A stretch of 64,000 nt of DNA from Amycolatopsis balhimycina FH 1894 (GCF_000384295.1 NZ_KB913037.1:6573533-6637532); one strand, 5' to 3'. Positions 49,429-58,430 are shown, numbered from the stretch's first letter. The notes: a model not told the origin generated them from the letters alone. Numbers and translations are program-made.

Positions 49429-51959
49429 CCGTGCTGACCCTGGCCTGGCAGACGATCCGGAGCCGGCTCGGCGGGTTCGCCGGCGCGTTCATCGCGATCC
49501 TGTGCGGCACCGCCCTGGTGGCGGCGTGCGGGGTCCTCATGGAGTCCGGCCTGCGGGCCGGCGTCCCCACGCAGCGGTACGCCGCCGCGGCCGTCGTCGT
49601 CGGCGGCGCCCAGACCGTCCGGCCCCCAGGTGCCGACGCGCTTTCCTTCGAGCAGGTCGGCGAGCAGCCTTCGGTCCCGGCCGCGCTGGCCGGGCGGATC
49701 GCCTCGGTGCCCGGGGTGCGTTCCGCGGTGGTGGAGCAGAGCTTCCCCGCGCAGGTCGTGGCCCGCGACGGGCAGCTGCTCGGCGGAAGCGGGTCCCTCG
49801 GCCACAACTGGGACGCGGCCGTGCTGGCGCCGTTCACCCTGCGCGGGGGCGAGGCACCCGCGGCCGCCGGCGAGGTCGTGCTGGACGCCGACCTGGCGCG
49901 CCGGGCCGGCGTCGGCATCGGCGGGCAGGTGCGGATCACGACCCGGTCGGTGCCGGCGACGTTCAAGGTGAGCGGCGTCGTCGACAGCGTGCCGCGCCAG
50001 TCGGCGTTGTTCTTCACCCCGGAACGGGCCGCGGCGCTGGCCGGGCAGCCCGGCCGGGCGCGCGCGATCGGCGTCCTCGCCGGCCCCGGCGTGACGCCGG
50101 AGACCCTGGCCGGCCGGGTGCGGGCGGTCGCGGACGGCGCTGAGGTCACCACGGGCGTCGAGCGCAGCAGCGTCGAGTTCCTCGACGTCAGCCAGACGCG
50201 CACGCTGCTGCTGACGATCGCCGGTTCGTTCGGCGGCTTCGCGTTGCTGGTCGCGGTGTTCGTGGTGGCGAGCACCCTGGCCCTGACCATCAACCAGCGC
50301 CGCCGGGAGTTCGCGCTGCTGCGTGCGGTCGCGGCCACGCCGAAGCAGATCCGCAAGCTCATCGGCACCGAGACGACGCTGATCGCGCTGGTCGCGGGCG
50401 TGCTGGGCAGTGCGCTGGGCCTGGCGGTGGCCTCCGGGCTGCGGGACGCGTTCGCCGCCATCGGCGTGATCCCGGCCGACTTCGGGCTGGCGATCAGCCC
50501 GCTGCCGCTGCTCGCCGCGGTGCTGCTCGGCCTGGGCGCGGCCCGGCTGGCGGCCTGGGCGGCGTCGCGGCGGCCGTCGTCGATCCGGCCGGTCGAGGCG
50601 CTCGGGGAGGCCGCCGTGGAGCGGCGCGAACTCGGCCGCGGCCGGCTGCTCACCGGCTGGGGCCTGGTGCTCGCCGGCTTCGGCGGCGCGCTGGTCCCGC
50701 TGTTCCTCCGCGGCGACATCGCGGCCGCGGCGTCCTCGATGGCGACGCTGGTCGTCGTCGTCGGGCTGGCCGTGGTGGGCCCGCAGGTGACCGGGCTGGT
50801 GGTGCGGTTCCTCGCGCCGGCGCTGGCGCGGGTGTGGCGGATCAGCGGCTACCTGGCGGGCGCGAACGCCCACGCCAACGCCCGGCGCGTCGCCGCGGCG
50901 GTGACGCCGCTGATGCTCGCGGTGGCGTTCGCCCTCGCCACGTTCTACGGCCCGCTGGCCGCCTCGGCGGCCGCCGAGCAGCAGACCGCGCGGTCGACGA
51001 CCGCCGACTACGTGCTCGCGGGCCCGGGCGGCGTCTCCCCGGAGGTCGCGGAGGCGGCCCGGCGGGTGCCCGGCGTGGCGGCGGCGACGCCGGTGGTGCG
51101 CACGTCCGTGATCACCGCGAGCAAGCTGGGCGACAGCGTCGAGGTCCAGCGGACACCGGCCCAGGGCCTGGCGGCCGAGCAGGCGGGCGGCGCCCTCGAA
51201 CTGGGCGTCGACGCCGGGAAACTCACCGACCTGACCGGCGACACCGTGGCACTGAGCCGTTCGGAAGCGGATTGGCTGGACAAGAAGCTCGGCGACGAGG
51301 TCGAGTTCTACTTCGGCGACGGCGTCCCGGCGAAGCTGCGGCTGGTGGCGACGTACACGCACGACCTGGCGTTCGGCGACTTCGTGCTGCCGGTCGCGCT
51401 GGCCCGCGAGCACATCGGCGGCCGGCTGGACGACTCGGTCCTGGTCCGGCGCCAGCCGGGCGCCGACGCGGCCGCGGTGGCCACGGCGTTGCGGGCGCTG
51501 CCCTACCCGGGCCTGGCGCTCACAGCACCGGCATCGGCCGCCCCGGAAGGCGGCGAACGGCAGGTGCAGTTCTACCTCAACCTGGTGGCGGCCGGCGTCA
51601 TCGTCGGGTACCTGGCGATTTCCGTGGCCAACACGCTGGTCCTGACGACCGCGCAGCGAAGCCGGGAGTTCGCGTTGCTGCGCCTGGTCGGAACGACGCG
51701 TCGTCAGGTGACCCGCATGATGCGGCTCGAGGCACTTGTCACGGTGGGGATCGCCATGGCACTGGGGACGCTGGTGGCCCTGGTGCCGTTGGGACTGCTC
51801 AACATCGGCCTGCGCGGCAACGTCGTTCCGGCGGGACCACCGTCCGTCTACTTCGGAATCATCGGCGGCGCGGCACTGCTCGGGATGGTGGCGATCGGGG
51901 TGGCGACACGGGTGACGCTGCGGGCCCGGCCGATCGACGCGATCGGCGTGCACGAGTAG
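49425..51959 (+). CDS. FtsX/MacB-like ABC permease with duplicated core
   Basis: The predicted protein is 844 aa, GTG start coupled to the ATPase gene. It has an N-terminal hydrophobic segment, a large extracytoplasmic region (about 50-255), a first FtsX three-helix unit (about 260-390, with NQRRREFALLRAVAATPKQIR in parts), a second N-terminal segment and ectodomain (about 490-700) and a second FtsX unit near the end (TTAQRSREFALLRLVGTTRRQV in parts). Such tandem permeases work with one ATPase as mechanotransmission exporters in antibiotic resistance or lipoprotein handling. Confidence 0.9.
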   Translation: MTVLTLAWQTIRSRLGGFAGAFIAILCGTALVAACGVLMESGLRAGVPTQRYAAAAVVVGGAQTVRPPGADALSFEQVGEQPSVPAALAGRIASVPGVRSAVVEQSFPAQVVARDGQLLGGSGSLGHNWDAAVLAPFTLRGGEAPAAAGEVVLDADLARRAGVGIGGQVRITTRSVPATFKVSGVVDSVPRQSALFFTPERAAALAGQPGRARAIGVLAGPGVTPETLAGRVRAVADGAEVTTGVERSSVEFLDVSQTRTLLLTIAGSFGGFALLVAVFVVASTLALTINQRRREFALLRAVAATPKQIRKLIGTETTLIALVAGVLGSALGLAVASGLRDAFAAIGVIPADFGLAISPLPLLAAVLLGLGAARLAAWAASRRPSSIRPVEALGEAAVERRELGRGRLLTGWGLVLAGFGGALVPLFLRGDIAAAASSMATLVVVVGLAVVGPQVTGLVVRFLAPALARVWRISGYLAGANAHANARRVAAAVTPLMLAVAFALATFYGPLAASAAAEQQTARSTTADYVLAGPGGVSPEVAEAARRVPGVAAATPVVRTSVITASKLGDSVEVQRTPAQGLAAEQAGGALELGVDAGKLTDLTGDTVALSRSEADWLDKKLGDEVEFYFGDGVPAKLRLVATYTHDLAFGDFVLPVALAREHIGGRLDDSVLVRRQPGADAAAVATALRALPYPGLALTAPASAAPEGGERQVQFYLNLVAAGVIVGYLAISVANTLVLTTAQRSREFALLRLVGTTRRQVTRMMRLEALVTVGIAMALGTLVALVPLGLLNIGLRGNVVPAGPPSVYFGIIGGAALLGMVAIGVATRVTLRARPIDAIGVHE

Positions 51960-51966
51960 CCGGGAT

Positions 51967-54843
51967 TCACGGATCGAGTCCCGCGGGCCAGAGCCCGAGC
52001 CGGCCGAACTGGGTGCGGACGTGGTCGTGCAGGGGCCCGTCGAGTTCGGCGACGAGCGCGATGGTCTGGCGGGACTCGTTCCACGCTTCGGCCTGCCGCC
52101 CCGTGGCCGCGAGGGACCGAACCAAGGCCACCAGCGCGCGGACGGCCTGGCCGCGGTCGGCGGACGAGCGGGAGATGCCGAGTGCTTTCCGGGCGTACAG
52201 CAGGACGTCACCGTGTTCGCCGGCGTCGCAGCTGGCCTCGCTCAGCTCGACCAGCGCGGCCAGCGTCCGCCCGTGGTCCGCGGGGTGGCGGTCGTGCAAC
52301 GTGACCGCCTCGGTCAGGAAGCGGATGGCCTCCGTCGTCCGGCCGGCCCGGCGGCTCAGGAGACCGAGCTCCAGCGCCATGGCGGCGTGCCGCCGGTGGT
52401 CTTCGAGCTCGGTGTACAGCAGTTTCGCCTCGGAAAGGTGCCCCGCCGCCTCCTCGAGCCGTTCCCTTCGGCGAAGGTGGGCGCCGAGTTCGCCGTGCAC
52501 CGCCGCGCATTGGGCGGGTTCGTTCAGGCCGGCCTGGAGTTCCAGGGCCTGGCGCAGGCACGACTCGGCGTAGGCCGGATCGCCGGAGTCCTCCGCGTGG
52601 CGGGCGAGCAGGAGCAGGACTTCGGCCGACGACCGGTCGTCGCGCGTGATGCGGAAGATCGTGATCGCGAGCTGGAGCGATTCCTCGGCGGCCATCGGAT
52701 CGCCGAGTGCCCCGTGAACGCGCGCCAAGGTGGTCAGGGCCTGGCCTTCGGCGCCGAGGTCGTTCGCGGCGCGGGCGGCCAGCAAGACGGCTTGGGCGGC
52801 TTCGCGCCACCCGCTGCCCGCGAAATCGAGGTGCGGCCGGAGCAGCCGCAGCAGGGTCACCGCCCGGGCGAGGTCACTGCCGGCCGCGCGGTGGATCGCG
52901 GCGGCCAGGTACGCCTCCTCATCGGTGAGGAACGTCTTGGCCTCGGCGAAGCCGGGAAGGTGACGGGCCGGATCCGCGATGCGCCACCGGCTCGGCGCCA
53001 GGGCTTCGGCGGCCTCCCCGACCCGGGCGATGTACCAGTCGAGCAGCCGCGCCTGCGCCCGCGAGCGGTCGGCCGGCGGATCTTGCGCGAGCGCGAGGCG
53101 TTCGCCGGCCGCCCGGGTGAGCGCGTCCATCCGGAACCGGCCGTTTTCCCTGCTGACCAGGTATCGGGCGCCCAGTTCGGCGAGCGCGCCGCGGGTGGTT
53201 TCGGCGTCGGTCCCGTCGAGGGCGTGCACCGCTTCCGCGCCGATGCCGGACTCGACGTGGAGGGCGAGTGAACGGAACAGCTGGGCGGCGTGCGGGCCCA
53301 GCGCGTCACAGGACCACAGTATCGAGGTGAGGATCGTTCCCGACGCGAGTTCTCCGGCCAGGAGCAGCTCGGCGAGGCTCGGTGGTTCCCCGGAGCCGGG
53401 CAGGAGCTCGGCGAGGGTGCGGATGGCTTGCGGGGTCCCCCCGGTGAGCGCGACGACCGTGGCCGGCTCGGGAAGCGCGACCGCCGGGTCCGGCAGCAGC
53501 CCGGCGAGGAGCCGGGCCGCCTCGGTCTCGGTGAACCGCGCGACCTCCAGCCGGTAGGCGCCGTGGTGGGTCACGAGGTCGCTCAGCCGGTGCCGGCTGG
53601 TCACCACGACAACGCACTGGGCGCTGCCCGGCAGCAAGGGCACGACTTGCCCGGAATCCCGCGCGTTGTCGAGGAAGAAAAGCGCCCGGCTGTCGTCGAG
53701 CAGCGTGCGCAGCATCGCCGTCCGGGCGCTCAGGCTCGCGGGCATCGCCGGCGCCGTGACGCCCAGGGCGTCGAGGAACTCGCCGAGGATGTCGCGCGGA
53801 TCGCGCGGCGGGCCGCTGCCGTGGCCGGAGAGGTCCGCGTGCAGCTGGCCGTGGGGGAACTGTTCCCGGATGCCGTGCGCCCAGCACAGTCCCAGCTCGG
53901 TCTTGCCGACCCCGGCCGGGCCGGTGATGGCGACGATCAGCGTCGCCGGCGAGCCGCCGACGCGGGAGCGCAGGAGCAGCTCGTCGAGCCGGGCGAGATC
54001 GTCGGAGCGACCGACGAATCCGCTGACCCGGGACGGCAGCTGAGCGGGCGGCAGGGCGCGCAGGGCGGCCTGGGTGCGGTGGAGGTCCGCCGGGGCCAGC
54101 GCGTCCCGGGACTGCAGCAGCCGCCGGTGCAGTTCCTGCAGTTCGCGGGCGGGCCCGGTACCGAACGACCGGGCGGAGCGGTCGTAGACTTCTTTCCAGT
54201 AGGCGTCGAATTCTTCGTAGTGGCCCAGCCCGTCGAGCGCGATCAGCCGCTGCCCGATGTAATCGGTGTCGAATTCGTGCTCGACCATCGCGAAGTCGAG
54301 GATCCGCAGCACCTCGCGGAAGCGGCCGCGTTCGAGTTCGACGGCGCACAACGCCTGGTACCCGGCGACGCGGTCGTAGCGGTCGAGGTCTTCGCGCTTG
54401 CGTTCCATCCAGAGAGTGCCGAGGTCTTCGACGACGGGCCCACGCCACAGGTCCATCGCTTCCCGCAGGGCGGCCGCGGCCTCGTCCAGCCGCCCGGCCC
54501 GTCGCGCTATCCCGCTGTCGCGGACGAGGGCTTTGAACCGTGCGTAATCGAGTTCTTCGTCCCCGGGCAAGAAGAGGTAGCCGCCGCGCTGGGTGACGAT
54601 CCGCGCCGACACGCCGTACCCGCGCAGCGCGGCCCGCAGCCGGCTGACATAGGCCTGGAGGTCTTTCTTCGCGTGGGCGGGCGGGTTGTCGTCCCAGAGC
54701 GCTTCGGTGACCGTGCCGAGGCTGACCACCTTGCCGTGGTTGAGCATCAGCACACCCAGCAGCGAACGTTCTTTCGCGCGCCCGAGCGCGACTTCCCGGT
54801 CGCCGAGCCGGAGCTCGACGGCCCCGAGGATCCGGAACTCCAT
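51967..54843 (-). CDS. SARP-type regulator with NB-ARC and TPR domains
   Basis: The predicted protein is 958 aa from the ATG at 54843 (GAGGAAG upstream). The winged-helix DNA-binding region (MEFRILGAVELR; LGTVTEALWDDNPPAHAKKDLQAYVSRLRAAL in parts) and BTAD (to about 265) are followed by NB-ARC with Walker A GPAGVGKTE and Walker B ALFFLDN, then TPR repeats to the end. It is a paralogue of the AfsR-like protein at 34736. Upstream heptamer repeats spaced 11 bp suggest it controls itself or the divergent cyclase-like gene. Confidence 0.92.
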   Translation of the reverse strand: MEFRILGAVELRLGDREVALGRAKERSLLGVLMLNHGKVVSLGTVTEALWDDNPPAHAKKDLQAYVSRLRAALRGYGVSARIVTQRGGYLFLPGDEELDYARFKALVRDSGIARRAGRLDEAAAALREAMDLWRGPVVEDLGTLWMERKREDLDRYDRVAGYQALCAVELERGRFREVLRILDFAMVEHEFDTDYIGQRLIALDGLGHYEEFDAYWKEVYDRSARSFGTGPARELQELHRRLLQSRDALAPADLHRTQAALRALPPAQLPSRVSGFVGRSDDLARLDELLLRSRVGGSPATLIVAITGPAGVGKTELGLCWAHGIREQFPHGQLHADLSGHGSGPPRDPRDILGEFLDALGVTAPAMPASLSARTAMLRTLLDDSRALFFLDNARDSGQVVPLLPGSAQCVVVVTSRHRLSDLVTHHGAYRLEVARFTETEAARLLAGLLPDPAVALPEPATVVALTGGTPQAIRTLAELLPGSGEPPSLAELLLAGELASGTILTSILWSCDALGPHAAQLFRSLALHVESGIGAEAVHALDGTDAETTRGALAELGARYLVSRENGRFRMDALTRAAGERLALAQDPPADRSRAQARLLDWYIARVGEAAEALAPSRWRIADPARHLPGFAEAKTFLTDEEAYLAAAIHRAAGSDLARAVTLLRLLRPHLDFAGSGWREAAQAVLLAARAANDLGAEGQALTTLARVHGALGDPMAAEESLQLAITIFRITRDDRSSAEVLLLLARHAEDSGDPAYAESCLRQALELQAGLNEPAQCAAVHGELGAHLRRRERLEEAAGHLSEAKLLYTELEDHRRHAAMALELGLLSRRAGRTTEAIRFLTEAVTLHDRHPADHGRTLAALVELSEASCDAGEHGDVLLYARKALGISRSSADRGQAVRALVALVRSLAATGRQAEAWNESRQTIALVAELDGPLHDHVRTQFGRLGLWPAGLDP

Positions 54844-54928
54844 CGGGCTTCCTCGTCCACCCCTGGCCTGCCGGCAAGGACTTTCTCGACCAGCACAGTA
54901 ACCCGCGGAGCACCGCGGTTCAGCGCAG

Positions 54929-54980
54929 GTCAACCGGCTGTCAAGAATTTGTCCAGCAACCGGCAACCGAAGCGTCAACC
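54929..54980. promoter_or_regulatory. Heptamer direct repeats, candidate SARP binding site
   Basis: GTCAACC (54929), GTCAAGA (54940), GTCCAGC (54951), GGCAACC (54962) and GTCAACC (54974) start 11, 11, 11 and 12 bases apart. Seven-base repeats with 4-base spacers are the established SARP site layout. Confidence 0.6.
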
Positions 54981-55032
54981 ACCGCCGTTCACGATCATCC
55001 CGGCCCGAGTGGCCCGGTGGAGGGAGGTCGGA

Positions 55033-55701
55033 ATGTCGTGGAGGGACTGGACCGGATGGCTGCGGCAGCGCCCGGTGCCGTGCAGCCCGGCCGAGCCGGT
55101 GACGGATCCGGTGCACCACACCATTCTGGCGCTCGTCATCGAGGGATTTTCCGCGCCCGACCGGACGACGATGCACCGGCTGGCGCAGCGGGCGGGCCTT
55201 TATCACGTGGCCCAGCAGGCGCTGCTGGCCGGCGGAGTGGAATGGGAGGACTGCCATTGGGCCGACCTGGGCGACGGCGTGCTCGTCCTGGTGCCGGCAG
55301 GCTATCCGAAGGCCGTGTTCAGCGAGGTGCTGCCGGGTGAGCTCACGGCATCGCTGGCCGTCCACAACGCTTCCCACCGGCGTCCGGAACGCATCCGGTT
55401 GCGCGTGGCCCTCCACGCGGGAGAGGTGAGTTACGACGTGCACGGCACAGCCGGGGCGGCGATCGTGCACACGTTCCGCCTGCTTCATTCGCGGGTGATG
55501 GCGAACGCGGCGGCGCACGCGGGCGGGGACCTCGCGGTGATCGCGTCGGCGTGGTTCTACGACGAGATCATCCGCCACAGCCCGGTCAGCAGGCCGGACC
55601 TGTTCCGTCAGGTACGGGTCCAGGAGAAGGAAACCGCGGCCTGGGGCTGGGTTCGCCTGCTGGGACCGGGCGAAGGAGCGCGGCGCCGGACGGCCGGGTG
55701 A
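55033..55701 (+). CDS. Degenerate class III nucleotide cyclase-like protein (copy 1)
   Basis: The predicted protein is 222 aa; GGGAGG lies 6-7 nt before the ATG. The region 30-190 follows a class III cyclase homology domain: LALVIEGFS (first metal Asp replaced by E37), WADLGDGVLVLVP with D81 as the second metal position, and RVALHAGEVSYDVHGTAGAAI. The catalytic Lys, Asn and Arg of true cyclases are not visible. It is about half-identical by eye to the protein at 57619. It may bind a nucleotide or act as a scaffold. It is divergent from a SARP regulator and convergent with DUF397 genes. Confidence 0.65.
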   Translation: MSWRDWTGWLRQRPVPCSPAEPVTDPVHHTILALVIEGFSAPDRTTMHRLAQRAGLYHVAQQALLAGGVEWEDCHWADLGDGVLVLVPAGYPKAVFSEVLPGELTASLAVHNASHRRPERIRLRVALHAGEVSYDVHGTAGAAIVHTFRLLHSRVMANAAAHAGGDLAVIASAWFYDEIIRHSPVSRPDLFRQVRVQEKETAAWGWVRLLGPGEGARRRTAG

Positions 55702-55734
55702 GGGTGCCCGGTGTCTCCCTCACCCGGCTTTGAC

Positions 55735-55959
55735 TTACTGACTCGACGTCAGACGTCCTACGGCGCGCAGGAAGGACGTCCAGGATGCGGGCGGAAACTC
55801 GATGACAGGCGAGTCGGCGCAGCGGTTCTTGCTGTCCCGGACGGCGGCGCAGCCGGAGGCGAAACGAACTTCCACACAGCTGCCACTCGCATTCGAGTGG
55901 CTGCTCTTGAACCAGTCGGAACGGTGGGACGCGGCGGTGTAGGAACAGAACTTGTCCAC
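55735..55959 (-). CDS. DUF397 protein (copy 1)
   Basis: The predicted protein is 74 aa; GAGGAG lies 5 nt before the GTG. The DUF397 core is complete: WFKSSHSNASGSCVEVRF, AAVRDSKN and PVIEFPPASWTSFL. DUF397 proteins are small partners of Scr1-type XRE regulators and are often arranged beside them; antitoxin-antagonist or developmental roles are proposed. It lies in the same orientation as the XRE gene and copy 2. Confidence 0.88.
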   Translation of the reverse strand: MDKFCSYTAASHRSDWFKSSHSNASGSCVEVRFASGCAAVRDSKNRCADSPVIEFPPASWTSFLRAVGRLTSSQ

Positions 55960-56138
55960 GTGAGCTCCTCGGCTTGGGTGCGGGGCATTCTCATGGATGT
56001 TCTGGCTTTTCGGGCACGACGGCAAACCCCGCGCAGGGACGACCTCCTGCGGGGGACGATGGGCGGGGGGTGGTGTGCCGGAGGCCGGGACGAGGGTTTG
56101 TGGTCGCACCCTCGTCCGCGCGCCTCAGGTGTTCGAGC
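55960..56138. other. Spacer between the two DUF397 genes
   Basis: 179 bases with no gene. It should contain the promoter of DUF397 copy 1, but no clear -10/-35 pair was found. Confidence 0.4.
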
Positions 56139-56342
56139 TCAGGAATCGTCCCGTGTCATGATGGCGAGGAATGATGTCCAGGCCGCGGGGGCGAATTCGA
56201 TGACCGGGGAGTCGGGGCGGCGGTCCTTGCTGTCCCGGACCAACGTGGCATCCGTGGTGAACCTGGTTTCGACGCAGCTTCCGCCGGCATTCGAATAGCT
56301 GCTTTTGAACCACCCGGTGAGGATGCGCGAATTGGTGGCCAT
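56139..56342 (-). CDS. DUF397 protein (copy 2)
   Basis: The predicted protein is 67 aa from the ATG at 56342; a GTG at 56351, behind AAGGAAA, is the main alternative. It reads GWFKSSYSNAGGSCVETRF, VRDSKDR and PVIEFAPAAWTSFLA, clearly paralogous to copy 1. A TGTTAGGGTAACA palindrome covers its likely -10 box, pointing to control by the neighbouring Scr1-type regulator. Confidence 0.88.
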   Translation of the reverse strand: MATNSRILTGWFKSSYSNAGGSCVETRFTTDATLVRDSKDRRPDSPVIEFAPAAWTSFLAIMTRDDS

Positions 56343-56370
56343 GAATTCCACGGTAATCGATTTCCTTGCT

Positions 56371-56381
56371 GTTAGGGTAAC
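56371..56381. promoter_or_regulatory. GTTAGGGTAAC palindrome, candidate Scr1-type operator 1
   Basis: GTTA-GGG-TAAC (TGTTA...TAACA when extended by one) overlaps a TACCCT -10 box of the DUF397 copy 2 promoter. It matches 57481-57493 at 10 of 11 positions. Confidence 0.6.
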
Positions 56382-56389
56382 AAAAGTCA

Positions 56390-56420
56390 CCGGCTGGCCC
56401 TCTTGTCGAGGGCCAGCCGG
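56390..56420 (-). terminator. Hairpin terminator between XRE and DUF397 copy 2
   Basis: CCGGCTGGCCCTC and GAGGGCCAGCCGG are perfect 13-bp arms with a 5-nt loop. A second small palindrome CCGGTA-CCC-TACCGG follows at 56426-56440. Confidence 0.8.
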
Positions 56421-56489
56421 CGTGTCCGGTACCCTACCGGTGTGAGTCCCCTTGCTCTATGATGTCCGCGTGGCGTGTTTGCGGCGAGG

Positions 56490-57356
56490 TCAACTCAACT
56501 CTCTGATGCAGTTGTCGACCTTCTCCAGGGTCGCGTCCTTGCCGAGGGCGAGCCGGTAGGCGTCCTCGAACGTGGTCGTAAGGTTCCTGACCTGCGTCGG
56601 GTCGTCGATGATGCCCCAGCTGGTGACAGTCTCCTGCCAAGCCAGGGTGGGCAGTTGCGGGTTGTCGAAGTCGATGAGGACGACGGTGGCTCCGCCGAAG
56701 AGGCCGCACGCCGTTGCGGTGAACGGGATAACCCGGATGTCCAACTTGGACGGATATCGCTCGATCAGGGTCGCGAGGTGCCTGAGCTGATCCCGCAGTA
56801 CACGCGGGCCGCCGATTTGCTGGCGTAGACTCGCTTCGCTGATGACCGCCGTGAAGGTAAACGCATCGTTTTCGTCCAGGAGACGGGCTTGGCGGCGCAG
56901 TCGGACCTCCACGCGCTGGTCGACCTCGACCGGGCGCATGGTCACGTCGGGCATCATGATCGCCCTCGTGTAGTCGGCGGTCTGGAGCAGGCCGGGAATC
57001 AGCAGATTTTCGTAATCGCGGATTCCTCGGGCGCCTTGTTCCAATCCGTACAGTCGTTGGATCTCGTTGTCGAAAAGTGCAGAGTACCGTGTCCACCAGC
57101 CGCGTTCCTTGGCCGCAGTGCGCAGGGCCAATAGTTCTTCTTTCTCCTCGTCGTCGAATTCGAACAGCTCGATTATCCTGGCGAGGCTTTCTTGGGAAAG
57201 GATCTTGCGTTCGTTTTCGACGGCGGACCAGTAATTGCGGGTGAAACCCAGTGTTTCGGTGATGGTCCTGACCTCGACGCCCAGTTGCTCACGACGCCGT
57301 TTCAGCCGGAGCGCGAGCTCCCACGAGGCGACGACGGGAGACTGGGGCGCTGACAC
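56490..57356 (-). CDS. Scr1-type XRE transcriptional regulator (HTH_31 + DUF5753)
   Basis: The predicted protein is 288 aa, GTG start. The N-terminal XRE helix-turn-helix (LALRLKRRREQLGVEVRTITETLGFTRNYWSAVENER in parts) is followed from about residue 95 by DUF5753 (YENLLIPGLLQTADYTRAIM in part, RQARLL, RVIPF, FDNPQLP). This architecture is the Scr1/BldB-partner family of actinomycetes, usually next to DUF397 genes as here. It probably binds the GTTA-S-GGTAAC palindromes on both sides of it. Confidence 0.9.
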   Translation of the reverse strand: MSAPQSPVVASWELALRLKRRREQLGVEVRTITETLGFTRNYWSAVENERKILSQESLARIIELFEFDDEEKEELLALRTAAKERGWWTRYSALFDNEIQRLYGLEQGARGIRDYENLLIPGLLQTADYTRAIMMPDVTMRPVEVDQRVEVRLRRQARLLDENDAFTFTAVISEASLRQQIGGPRVLRDQLRHLATLIERYPSKLDIRVIPFTATACGLFGGATVVLIDFDNPQLPTLAWQETVTSWGIIDDPTQVRNLTTTFEDAYRLALGKDATLEKVDNCIRELS

Positions 57357-57618
57357 GTCGGCGCTCCGCTAGCGTCCGATGTGGCCAGGTGCAGGCCAGG
57401 TCGTCGTCCGGCTCGGGACACCCATGTTCACGACCTTCTGCAAGGGCAGGCGCAGCTGCGATGGGGACGGGACGTTGCGTGGTTACGGTAACCGAACGAT
57501 GCTACCAGTGTGCTCCCGGCATCCCGTTCGGTTGACTACGCTGAGGATAGGACACGAGCGCACTGCGCCACATCCCGACGCGCGCTCGATCGGCTGATTC
57601 TCGGCAAAGGAACCCCCG
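57357..57618. other. Intergenic region between XRE and cyclase-like genes
   Basis: 262 bases with no supported gene. It contains GGTTAC-G-GTAACC at 57481-57493 and presumably the divergent promoters of both genes. Confidence 0.5.
57481..57493. promoter_or_regulatory. GGTTACGGTAACC palindrome, candidate Scr1-type operator 2
   Basis: A perfect 13-bp palindrome whose core GTTACGGTAAC differs from operator 1 by one base. It lies between the XRE gene and the second cyclase-like gene. Confidence 0.6.
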
Positions 57619-58377
57619 ATGCCCGATCCCGAAGCGGCGAGGCCGCCGCTGCCCCGGCCTGGAGGCCGGACGCGCGCGTCCGAGCGCGTGCGGACCGGCG
57701 CCGTCGGGATCGCGCCCCTGCACGGGGCGAGGGCGGTGGATTGGCAGGGCAGCGTCGAGCTGGACACCGCGCACTGCACCGTGGTCGTCGTGGACGTCGA
57801 AGCGTTCGGCAGACGCCTGAATCCGAATCAGCTGCGAGTCCGGCAGGGGATGTATCGATCATTGGAACGGGCATTCGCCACCGCCGGCATTCCGTGGGGC
57901 GCCTGTCGCTATTCGGATCTGGGCGACGGCGTGCTCGTGCTGGCCCCCGCGGAAATCCCCAAGACTCTGTTCGCCGATTTGCTTGTCGGCGCACTCGCCG
58001 ACGAACTGGCGATTCACAACGAGGTTCATCCGGCGCCGGAACGGTTCCGGCTCAGGCTGGCACTGCACGCCGGCGAGGTGTCCTCCGACGAGCACGGCGT
58101 GACCGGCTCGTCGATCCTGCACGCCCAGCAGCTGGTGGACGCGCCGGAGCTGAAGCGGGCGCTGGCGGACGCCGCGGCGGTGCTGGCGGTGATCGCCTCG
58201 GACTGGTTCTTCGGTGAGGTCGTCAGGCACAGTGAGCGCGCCCGGGCCGAGGACTACCGAGCCGTCTCCGTCGCGAGCGGTGCCGGACCGGCGGCGGCGT
58301 GGATCCGGCTCGTCCCCGCGCCGGCGGTCATCCGGCGGCGCGGTCTGCGCCGCGCCCGGCGGGACCGCTCCGCCTGA
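57619..58377 (+). CDS. Degenerate class III nucleotide cyclase-like protein (copy 2)
   Basis: The predicted protein is 252 aa; AAAGGA lies 7 nt before the ATG. A disordered basic N-terminus (1-50) leads into a cyclase homology domain: TVVVVDVEAFGRR with metal D59, YSDLGDGVLVLAP with D103 and LALHAGEVSSDEHGVTGSSIL. Both metal aspartates are kept, but the Lys before GD reads Ser and the Asn/Arg transition-state pair is not found, so cyclase activity is doubtful. The C-terminus is basic (RRRGLRRARRDR). It pairs with copy 1 across the DUF397/XRE genes. Confidence 0.68.
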   Translation: MPDPEAARPPLPRPGGRTRASERVRTGAVGIAPLHGARAVDWQGSVELDTAHCTVVVVDVEAFGRRLNPNQLRVRQGMYRSLERAFATAGIPWGACRYSDLGDGVLVLAPAEIPKTLFADLLVGALADELAIHNEVHPAPERFRLRLALHAGEVSSDEHGVTGSSILHAQQLVDAPELKRALADAAAVLAVIASDWFFGEVVRHSERARAEDYRAVSVASGAGPAAAWIRLVPAPAVIRRRGLRRARRDRSA

Positions 58378-58414
58378 CCCGCGCAGCAGCCGCGGCACTT
58401 CCCGTCACCCCGGT

Positions 58415-58430
58415 CGAAACTTTCCGAAAG
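58415..58430 (+). promoter_or_regulatory. Xylanase-type regulatory motif
   Basis: CGAAACTTTCC overlaps a CTTTC-C-GAAAG palindrome 67 nt before the xylanase start. It resembles the GAAANTTTC element described in Streptomyces xylanase promoters. Confidence 0.55.
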
